Under the pieces are notes generated by a model. That model had not been told where the DNA came from. It saw only the letters and a program-made list of their open reading frames with translations, and did no database searches. DNA of 5,018 nt from Maribacter sp. (GTDB lineage: Bacteria; Bacteroidota; Bacteroidia; Flavobacteriales; Flavobacteriaceae). The DNA is taken from assembly GCA_003232155.1 (NCBI GenBank), contig QILY01000120.1, forward strand, positions 1 through 5,018, read 5' to 3'. Positions 1 to 4,753 of the stretch are shown here, in pieces (position 1 is the stretch's first letter; the number at the start of each line of letters is the position of its first letter). The position numbers and the translations under genes are program-made.

Positions 1-110
1 TTTCGCAAATTCTTGGAACTAAAGTGGATTTGGTCACGGAAGAATCAATTAAGAACCCCAAGCTAAAGAAATATATTGAAAAGGATCTTGAGATAATATT
101 CAGTGACTAA
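1..110 (+). CDS. C-terminal end of a MntA-type (MNT) nucleotidyltransferase, antitoxin partner of HepT; 5' end outside window
   Basis: The open frame covers 35 full codons (from base 3) and ends in TAA at 108-110. The visible tail contains GTKVDLVTEESI, then a charged helix ending EKDLEIIFSD. A G-x-K-V-D-L-V-T strand followed by a lysine-rich helix is the usual C-terminal end of minimal nucleotidyltransferases of the MntA class. In characterised HepT/MntA pairs (Shewanella oneidensis), MntA neutralises the HEPN toxin by transferring AMP groups to a tyrosine beside its active site. The catalytic GSxxxxxxDxD motif would lie upstream of the window, so activity cannot be judged. The next gene starts inside this one (GTGACTAA, 103-110), which indicates one operon with translational coupling. 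The family call rests on a short tail plus the HEPN neighbour. Confidence 0.7.
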   Translation, partial: SQILGTKVDLVTEESIKNPKLKKYIEKDLEIIFSD

Positions 111-419
111 GAATGATCATATATATTTGGAGCATATCCAAAAGAGCCTGATCCAAATCATAAAATATATTGCTAAACCTCCAAGGATGAATTCTTGAAT
201 AACTCAATGATTCAGGATGCGGTGGTCAGAAATTTAGAAGTAGTTGGTGAAGCCACCAAAAGACTATCAAAAGTATTTAGAATAAAGCACAATACGATAC
301 CCTGGCAAGATATGGCTGGAATGCGTGACAAGCTTATTCATGACTATATTGATGTTGATCTTTCGCTTGTATTTAAAACCGCATTAGAAGATGTTCCAGA
401 CTTGAATAATTCTAATTAA
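103..419 (+). pseudogene. HepT-type HEPN-domain toxin (DUF86 family), split by one frameshift
   Basis: Two overlapping frames make one HEPN protein. The first starts at GTG 103 (VTKNDHIYLEHIQKSL...) and stops at TGA 196-198. The second, one frame back, carries SKDEFLNNSMIQDAVVRN and continues to TAA 417-419. Adding one A to the AAA run at 175-177 joins them as IAK-TSKDEFLNN, giving about 105 residues, close to the family's usual ~110-115. The HEPN active site is intact in the second part: RDKLIHDY, with Arg at 324-326, His at 339-341 and the AMPylation-target Tyr at 345-347 (RX4HXY). Family knowledge: these proteins are RNA-targeting toxins restrained by MntA. As read, no full-length toxin would be made; a TTG at 195 could only start a 74-residue piece lacking the first helix. 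A sequencing error in the A-run is a real alternative to true decay. I see no classic slippery heptamer that would support programmed frameshifting. Confidence 0.8.
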
Positions 420-597
420 TGCCTCAAACCCATTGAGATTAACACAGCTGGCCCTGGACATCATACAAGCCCATCCTGAAACCTTCTAAGTTGAATCAGA
501 ACCTGGACCCCGAGGAAAATTGATATGATCCTCTGGTCTTTAAGGGACTAAATTAGCAAATACATTTCTAATCATTTTTCACGTCCTGAAAAGTCCT
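420..597. other. Gap without a recognisable gene
   Basis: I read both strands between the HEPN stop and the IS21-like left end. There are only short open stretches, the longest around 20-25 codons, none resembling a known family. No hairpin followed by a T-run appears after the HEPN gene, so its transcription end is not visible. The stretch may be ordinary flanking DNA of the inserted element. Confidence 0.5.
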
Positions 598-617
598 TGT
601 GTATTTGTCGATAGTTA

Positions 618-689
618 CCGGCAAATAAGACTACACAATAATCAGTAAGTATCAGTACAGAGTATTCGGCAATTAAGGATACACAATAA
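618..689 (+). repeat. Two direct copies of a 24-base terminal repeat, 48 bases apart
   Basis: Bases 618-641 and 666-689 match at 20 of 24 positions. Both share the core CGGCAA, then TAAG, then TACACAATAA at the end. A shorter repeat, ATCAGTA, occurs at 641-647 and 651-657 between them. Their position just inside the presumed left tip of the IS21-like element fits the internal terminal repeats to which IstA binds. A 9-base inverted pair, CGATAGTTA (609-617) and TAACTATCG (744-752), brackets the region. Confidence 0.6.
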
Positions 690-713
690 ATGGCAATAAC
701 GATTGCATAATGA

Positions 714-778
714 CTACCTCCTTGAGGTAGAATCCGGAATTATTAACTATCGGTTTTTTAATTTATAAAACCTGATAG
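714..778 (+). promoter_or_regulatory. Two hairpins in the leader of the broken istA
   Basis: The first hairpin is CTACCTC (714-720), a CTT loop, and GAGGTAG (724-730), a perfect 7-bp stem. The second pairs CTATCGGTTTT (747-757) with AAAACCTGATAG (767-778), with one bulged A, and ends two bases before the istA start codon at 781, so the start would lie against a folded leader. A role in keeping transposase expression low is possible but is inference. Neither hairpin ends in a clean T-run, so I do not call a terminator. Confidence 0.4.
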
Positions 779-780
779 AG

Positions 781-874
781 ATGGATAACAAAACATTAAA
801 TGCATGGATTATGTATCATGAAATACAACACCTTGATTGGATTCAGCAAAAGTAAAATCGCTGAATATTTAATA
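781..874 (+). pseudogene. istA: istA (IS21 transposase) N-terminal fragment, frameshifted and truncated
   Basis: From ATG 781 the frame reads MDNKTLNAWIMYHEIQHL and stops at TAA 853-855. In the next frame, from 839, it continues GFSKSKIAEYL up to about 871 and then loses similarity. Joined across 835-839 (a net gain of one base or loss of two), the pieces make the first ~30 residues of an IstA-type transposase: a leading helix, then the resolvase-like helix-turn-helix with its typical 'G-S-x-x-x-I-A' pattern. The catalytic DDE domain is absent. The frameshift and the truncation both mean no function. Identification is from pattern memory over a short span, so the family is likely but not proven. 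Confidence 0.6.
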
Positions 875-978
875 TCCCTTGTCACATGCATTTGATACCA
901 AGAAGAAAAGGAGATGTATCTAATCCAATTGGAGGCATCAGAAATGTCATTGCAGGAAAAGGAAATTACCAACTGTAG
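865..978 (+). pseudogene. C-terminal remnant of a HIT-family (histidine triad) hydrolase
   Basis: After a TGA at 862-864 the frame reads IFNIPCHMHLIPRRKGDV, then NPIGGIRNVIAGKGNY, and stops at TAG 976-978. The block H-x-H-L-I-P-R-R-K-G-D-V followed by N-P-x-G-G-x-R-x-V-I-x-x-K is the recognisable end of bacterial HIT proteins, which hydrolyse nucleotide phosphoramidates and related dinucleotides. The HIT motif normally reads H-x-H-x-H; here the first position is Pro (CCT at 877-879, one base from the His codon CAT), followed by C-H-M-H. The N-terminal ~100 residues, with the strands that complete the fold, are missing; IS21-like sequence lies there instead. With no start codon, no N-terminus and a mutated motif, this is a dead fragment. 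The few residues before IPCHMH may belong to the junction rather than to the HIT gene. Confidence 0.7.
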
Positions 979-1092
979 ACATCTAATAAATCAGAAGAAT
1001 TCAATAATGCTGTAAACTACCTACTTGAAAATCCTCCCAGAGTCCTTCCCCCTTCTCAAAAAGATTTTGAATTTTGGTTTGCATTCAAATAA
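979..1092 (+). pseudogene. Unassigned open fragment after the HIT remnant
   Basis: The HIT frame stays open after its TAG for 37 more codons to TAA 1090-1092. It reads TSNKSEEFNNAVNYLLEN, then PPRVLPPSQKDFEFWFAFK. The composition is protein-like: an amphipathic helix, a proline-rich turn and an aromatic end. There is no ATG, and I recognise no family. It may be the tail of a lost gene, or a continuation of the HIT gene with the stop acquired later. It could also be chance, since the helicase promoter overlaps its last codons. Confidence 0.3.
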
Positions 1093-1111
1093 TCAATAAA
1101 CATTATCTTTG
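1078..1111 (+). promoter_or_regulatory. Bacteroidota-type promoter of the helicase gene
   Basis: TATCTTTG at 1104-1111 matches the -7 consensus TAnnTTTG used by the primary sigma factor of Bacteroidota. TTTG at 1078-1081 could be the -33 element; the 22-base gap is slightly longer than the usual ~19-21. Transcription would begin around 1116-1119, leaving a leader of about 20-24 bases before ATG 1140. The leader is AT-rich with no Shine-Dalgarno sequence, which is normal for the phylum. The gene therefore appears to have its own promoter. Confidence 0.6.
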
Positions 1112-1139
1112 CAACAAGGAAACTTCTTAATTTTAGAGT

Positions 1140-3782
1140 ATGGAATTACTTGATATCATTAGCAAACAAAAAGAAACGCTTTCGAATTCTTTAGACAAAA
1201 ATGAACTCAATCATGGAGAGATTATTTTCCATAATGGAAATTGTCAATTGCTTTCTCAAACAGCCACCCAGTTTGAATTTATTGTGACTTCCAACTCTAA
1301 AGACGAAACTGCTGAATGTAAATTGGAAGTTGAAGAGGGACGTATTATTCCACAGTTAGAAAACTCTTTTGACGGTTGGGAAAAACTTACTTATGCTTGC
1401 TTGATGAAGTTGGAGGATGAACTTCATCAACTAGACCCTAAAATTCATGAAGAACATCAAAAGTACAGTCGTGAAGGGATGTTAAAACGAGTACTTGCAG
1501 AACGTTGGCAAAAAGCCAGAACAGCTAATTACCGTATCAAATGGGCAGATAATATTTATGGTGACCATATTTTAACGAACGAGCAAGGTGTAAAATACAA
1601 GGTTTTTTTACGTGATTTTGAAAATGAAACAGGTTACAGTAATAGCTTAGATGCAAAGTATAATAAGTTAGGAACGACTAAACACATTATGTACGTTTTT
1701 AATGAGATAAAAGCGAAACCTTCAATTTATAAGCGTTTACGAAAAACTCCGTCATTTATAGAAATCTACCTGAATCCTTTGAACGACAATAAATTATGCT
1801 GGTTTTTTAAAGGAGAGCTACAAATTGATGAACAACTTTTATTCTCAAAGTTTTTTACTGACAATTGCTATTCCGGAAAAGAAGATTGTTCGACATTATT
1901 AGAATTCTTAAATGAAGCTAAAAAGCTGGAGCGTGTAATTATTCGTTCTGAGGTGGAGGAAAAAGTGGAATTAACTTTTGAAACACAATTATTAAAAGAC
2001 GTTGAAAGTAACCATTCTATCAATTACAGTTTACTGAAAATAAAACCATACGATTACCAAAAAACAGGAATTGAGTTTGCTACATTCAAAAAAGGAGCAA
2101 TAATTGCCGATGAAATGGGACTTGGTAAAACCCTTCAAGCCATTGGTACTGCTATTGCCAAGAAAAATATTTTCGATTTCAAGAAAGTGTTGGTTGTTTG
2201 CCCCGCTTCATTAAAGGCACAATGGAAAAAGGAAATAGAACGATTTACACATGAAAAAGCTTTAATTATACAGGGTACTCCTGAAGAGCGGGAAATTCAG
2301 TATTTTGATGAAAACCACTTTTTCTTAATCGCAAACTACGAAAGTATTTTACGTGATCAGTTAACAATCAACAAGGTTGAAATTGACTTTTTAATTTTAG
2401 ATGAAGCTCAACGTGCTAAAAACTTTGAAACAAAAACAGCTTCCTCTTTGAAGGGCTTAAAAACAAAACATACATTAATTATTACAGGTACACCAATAGA
2501 AAACAAATTGATAGACCTATATTCGATTGTTGGGGTTTTTGATCAGTATTTTCTAGGACCACTTTGGGAATTTTCCTACCAACATTGTCTTTTCGACCCC
2601 AATAAACCTAATAAAATAAATGGCTACTACGATTTAAGGAAGTTGAAATCTAAATTAAGTACTATTTTAATACGAAGAGAAAAACGCGAAATCCTAAAGG
2701 AACTTCCTGATTTGCAGCAAATTGATATTCCTGTAGGCTTCACCCCTTTACAGTCAGAATATCACGCTTCGTATGCTAATGGCATTGCTAAAATTGTGAA
2801 TAAAAAGTTTCTCACTCCATTCGACCTAAACCGCCTTCAGCAATTACTTACTAATATGCGAATGGTGTGTGACTCCACTTATTTGATTGATGAAGAAACG
2901 AATGAATCACCGAAACTAGAAGAGTTAAAACATATCTTACTCGAAAAGTTGAATTTACAAAATGCGAATAAAAAAATAATCATCTTTTCAGAATGGATAA
3001 AGGTACACAAGTTAATAGGAAGACTACTGCGTGAGCTTAACATAGGGTTTGTTGAATTGAACGGAAAAGTGCCTGTGAAATCGAGAGGAAAACTCATTGA
3101 AAAATTTGAAACTGATGATCAGTGTAAAATTTTCTTATCAACTGAAGCTGGAGGAGTGGGACTTAACTTGCAAATGGCAGATACTGTTATCAATTTTGAA
3201 CTCCCATGGAATCCCGCAAAAAAGAATCAAAGAATTGGGCGAATCGACCGTTTAGGACAAAAGAATGAAAAACTAACTGTATTTAATTTTATTACACGAG
3301 GAACAATTGAGGAGAGAATTGCTGGAGGTTTACTTTTAAAACAAAATTTGTTTGAGGGAGCATTAGTGGAAAGCAATAGCACCGATTTTGTTGATTTTTC
3401 TAATAAAGGAAAATCACAATTTATTGAACAATTACAAGAACTTATTTCTGAAGATAATGCACCTTCTTATTTTGAACATGCAGATGAAAATGTAAAAGAA
3501 ATGGATGATACAGCAGAATATGAGCTTGATTTTTCGGGTGATGAAGAAATCGAGCAAGCAATCAGTGATTCATTGAAAAAAGCAGATTCAACAGATACAA
3601 CTCCAAACAAGCAAACTACTCAAACAAAAGAACTAGAAAATGTGATGAATAGTGGTATGCAATTTTTAGCTGGTTTATTTAAAATGTCGACAGGAAAAGA
3701 ATTATCAAGTAAAAACCAAAGCGTAACAGTGGATTCTGAAACAGGAGAGATCACCATGAAATTTAAAATCCCAGTAAATTAG
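1140..3782 (+). CDS. SNF2-family DEAD/DEAH-box helicase with a degenerate SWIM-like N-terminal region (880 residues)
   Basis: This is the only complete intact gene here. The SNF2 ATPase core starts at KPYDYQKTG (302-310). It holds motif I DEMGLGKT (324-331, Lys330), Ia VVCPASLKAQW (352-362), motif II DEAQ (421-424) and motif III ITGTP (448-452). The second lobe has IIIFSEW (613-619), motif V TEAGGVGLNLQ (668-678) and motif VI QRIGRIDRLGQ (697-707), with the arginine-finger positions Arg701 and Arg704. All ATPase motifs are intact, so it should be an ATP-driven DNA translocase or remodeller. Residues 1-300 include a stretch (about 150-190) shaped like a SWIM zinc finger but with Ser167, Ser169 and Thr180 where Cys is expected; His182 remains. 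An acidic low-complexity segment (about 771-811) precedes a short C-terminal module (835-880). ATG 1140 is the first start after an in-frame TAG at 1134-1136. No nuclease, methylase or other defence partner is next to it, so its role (repair, chromosome maintenance or defence) is unknown. Confidence 0.9.
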   Translation: MELLDIISKQKETLSNSLDKNELNHGEIIFHNGNCQLLSQTATQFEFIVTSNSKDETAECKLEVEEGRIIPQLENSFDGWEKLTYACLMKLEDELHQLDPKIHEEHQKYSREGMLKRVLAERWQKARTANYRIKWADNIYGDHILTNEQGVKYKVFLRDFENETGYSNSLDAKYNKLGTTKHIMYVFNEIKAKPSIYKRLRKTPSFIEIYLNPLNDNKLCWFFKGELQIDEQLLFSKFFTDNCYSGKEDCSTLLEFLNEAKKLERVIIRSEVEEKVELTFETQLLKDVESNHSINYSLLKIKPYDYQKTGIEFATFKKGAIIADEMGLGKTLQAIGTAIAKKNIFDFKKVLVVCPASLKAQWKKEIERFTHEKALIIQGTPEEREIQYFDENHFFLIANYESILRDQLTINKVEIDFLILDEAQRAKNFETKTASSLKGLKTKHTLIITGTPIENKLIDLYSIVGVFDQYFLGPLWEFSYQHCLFDPNKPNKINGYYDLRKLKSKLSTILIRREKREILKELPDLQQIDIPVGFTPLQSEYHASYANGIAKIVNKKFLTPFDLNRLQQLLTNMRMVCDSTYLIDEETNESPKLEELKHILLEKLNLQNANKKIIIFSEWIKVHKLIGRLLRELNIGFVELNGKVPVKSRGKLIEKFETDDQCKIFLSTEAGGVGLNLQMADTVINFELPWNPAKKNQRIGRIDRLGQKNEKLTVFNFITRGTIEERIAGGLLLKQNLFEGALVESNSTDFVDFSNKGKSQFIEQLQELISEDNAPSYFEHADENVKEMDDTAEYELDFSGDEEIEQAISDSLKKADSTDTTPNKQTTQTKELENVMNSGMQFLAGLFKMSTGKELSSKNQSVTVDSETGEITMKFKIPVN

Positions 3783-3994
3783 TTGATACCCCTTCACTCT
3801 AACATCCTACCAAAAAAAGGTGCTACAAAGTGTTTTCAAAACACAAAACAAGTAATAAGTAAATTGTAATTACTTTAAATTTTGTCTCGTTTTTGTGCCT
3901 TGAACTACGTAAACAGCTAATAATTAGTGATAATTACTTTCTGTATTAAGTGATCCACACAAACTAACACAAAGAAAAACCAAATAAACTACCT
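3783..3994. other. AT-rich gap after the helicase; weak inverted repeats only
   Basis: No gene is visible on either strand. GTGTTTT-C-AAAACAC (3830-3844) is a perfect but AT-rich inverted repeat about 50 bases after the helicase stop, with no T-run on the + strand; at best it is a weak terminator. AAGTAA/TTACTT (3857-3862, 3870-3875) forms another small stem. TAATTACTTT occurs twice (3867-3876 and 3931-3940). No clear intrinsic terminator ends the helicase transcript. Confidence 0.4.
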
Positions 3995-4110
3995 CGACGC
4001 AGAGCATGCAAGTGTATTAAGTTGAATTCATTTTAATATTTTGACGCAGAGCGTCGGGGAATTAAACCCAATCTTCTCGTCCGCCGAAGCGAACGCGAAG
4101 GAGGATTAAA
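3995..4110. repeat. REP-like intergenic block built on GACGCAGAGC
   Basis: GACGCAGAGC occurs at 3996-4005 and again at 4043-4052. The second copy forms a perfect small hairpin, GACGC-AGA-GCGTC (4043-4055). Each copy is followed about 9-11 bases later by ATTAA. A third GC-rich stretch, about 4079-4103, contains CGAA three times (CGAAGCGAACGCGAA) and is also followed by ATTAAA. The block is much richer in GC than its surroundings and codes for nothing recognisable. From memory it resembles multi-copy intergenic palindromes of some Bacteroidota genomes, but copy number cannot be seen from one window. Confidence 0.45.
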
Positions 4111-4115
4111 TCAAA

Positions 4116-4216
4116 ATATGTCAACACATTTTGAAACATGTTGATGGCGTCAACATATCAGGTAAACATGTTGATAAAACATACATATATCAACATATAG
4201 AAAAAATATGTTGATA
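4116..4216. repeat. Array of six alternating TCAACA/TGTTGA half-sites
   Basis: The cores lie at 4121-4126 (TCAACA), 4139-4144 (TGTTGA), 4150-4155 (TCAACA), 4169-4174 (TGTTGA), 4190-4195 (TCAACA) and 4209-4214 (TGTTGA). They alternate strictly in direction. Start-to-start spacings are 18, 11, 19, 21 and 19 bases, near one or two turns of the helix. Two adjacent pairs make good hairpins: ATGTTGA-TGGCG-TCAACAT (4138-4156) and a perfect 11-bp stem TATCAACATAT/ATATGTTGATA with a 7-base loop (4188-4216). The array starts right after the REP-like block and ends where the plug-domain fragment begins. It could be a protein-binding array or a structured repeat; its function is unknown. Confidence 0.6.
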
Positions 4217-4359
4217 AGCCTCTGTTTGTAGTTGATGGCACTCCCGTGGGGACCTATAATAATATTGCCGGTTCGATCGATGTTAATAGTGTCGATTCGA
4301 TCAGGGTACTAGCAGGTGCCCGTGGAGCCAATGGAGTGGTACAAATAACTATGAAGTAG
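4201..4359 (+). pseudogene. C-terminal remnant of a TonB-receptor plug-like domain protein
   Basis: The frame opens after a TAG at 4198-4200 and ends at TAG 4357-4359. From 4219 it reads PLFVVDGTPVGTYNNIAGS, then DVNSVDSIRVLAGARGANG, and ends VVQITMK. The pattern P-L-x-V-V-D-G-x-P, then V-x-S-I-x-V-L, then R-G-A-N-G-V-V-x-I-T is the signature of the plug domain of SusC/TonB-dependent receptors. A stop right after this signature suggests one of the smaller Bacteroidota proteins that carry a plug-like domain at their C-terminus, rather than a 1,000-residue SusC with a barrel. Everything upstream is missing: the half-site array takes its place and there is no start codon. The segment between V-L and R-G-A-N-G is also shorter than in typical receptors (no S-x-x-Y-G). 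It is a non-functional fragment. Confidence 0.75.
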
Positions 4360-4387
4360 TGCCTGTACTTTGTGAGAATCCTTCATA

Positions 4388-4402
4388 CCCTGGGAGCCAG
4401 GG
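4388..4402. other. Small GC-rich hairpin after the plug fragment
   Basis: CCCTGG-GAG-CCAGGG is a perfect 6-bp stem with a 3-base loop, 28 bases after the plug fragment's stop. No T-run follows, so it is not a standard intrinsic terminator, though it may once have served as one. Confidence 0.35.
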
Positions 4403-4462
4403 CTGGATGTCCAATTTGATCAACTTTCTAAAATCGTGTTGAAACTGGCAATCCATAATGCC

Positions 4463-4486
4463 AACGCCCAACCAAACGCCCAACCA
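4463..4486. repeat. Perfect 12-base tandem duplication
   Basis: AACGCCCAACCA is present twice in direct succession (4463-4474 and 4475-4486). It looks like a simple replication-slippage duplication. Because 12 is a multiple of three it would keep any reading frame, but no gene is supported here. Confidence 0.8.
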
Positions 4487-4753
4487 TAGGTATAGATATG
4501 GGAAACCCTTAAACTTCTACCGGATGCATTGGTAGCAGTGAAGGTTAGCGCAAATACCCGTCTAATATTTCCTATCTTGACATATGCCTCCCAATACCAG
4601 AAAGCCATCAACAATTGTTTTTGCGTACATAGCGGGCCATACGGCGCTCATGTAAAAGGATGAGGTAGATATGCAGCGCTAATAAAAGAAATAAAGTTTA
4701 CAAATAACTGATTATCAACATTTTCATCACATTACAGAATTAAGATTATCATC

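Larger units (their letters stand above)
598..874 (+). mobile_element. Left-end remnant of an IS21-family insertion sequence
   Basis: Three things support this reading. First, a sequence starting TGTGTATTTG at 598 is followed by two imperfect copies of a 24-base repeat (618-641 and 666-689); IS21 elements typically carry several copies of a terminal repeat at each end and begin with TG. Second, a start codon at 781 opens MDNKTLNAWIMYHEIQHL and, after a frameshift, GFSKSKIAEYL. This matches the N-terminal helix-turn-helix of IstA transposases as I remember it from Bacteroidota. Third, the similarity ends abruptly at about 871-876, where a fragment of an unrelated hydrolase begins. The rest of istA, the istB helper ATPase gene and the right end are missing from the window, so the element cannot move itself. 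The exact left boundary at 598 and the lack of a detectable target duplication are uncertain points. Confidence 0.6.
4360..4753. other. Gap without a supported gene
   Basis: Between the plug fragment and the Tat-signal gene I find no protein family on either strand. A minus-strand open frame (4420-4614, 64 codons) exists but is unconvincing. The stretch holds a small GC hairpin, a 12-base tandem repeat and, at 4713-4721, TATCAACAT, a 9-base match to the half-site unit of the array upstream, 33 bases before the next gene's start. I see no clear TAnnTTTG promoter box for that gene. Confidence 0.45.

Noticed and set aside
170..200. Programmed -1 frameshift in the HEPN gene
   Set aside because: There is only a three-A run, no X-XXY-YYZ slippery heptamer and no clear downstream stem, so a mutation or read error is more likely.
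2879..3097. Minus-strand open frame of 72 codons inside the helicase gene
   Set aside because: It lies entirely within the well-supported helicase coding region, resembles no family and is a shadow of that gene.
3830..3844. Intrinsic terminator of the helicase
   Set aside because: The inverted repeat is AT-rich and is not followed by a T-run on the + strand.
4138..4200. Short + strand open frame (ATG 4138 to TAG 4198-4200, 20 residues)
   Set aside because: It consists wholly of the half-site repeats, and its composition follows from them.
4116..4216. CRISPR array
   Set aside because: The units are only 6-9 bases, alternate in direction and are 11-21 bases apart; there is no long identical repeat with unique spacers and no cas gene.
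4420..4614. Minus-strand open frame of 64 codons, rich in Trp and aromatic residues
   Set aside because: It matches no family I know, part of it comes from the 12-base tandem repeat, and the other frames over the same stretch look equally protein-like or random.
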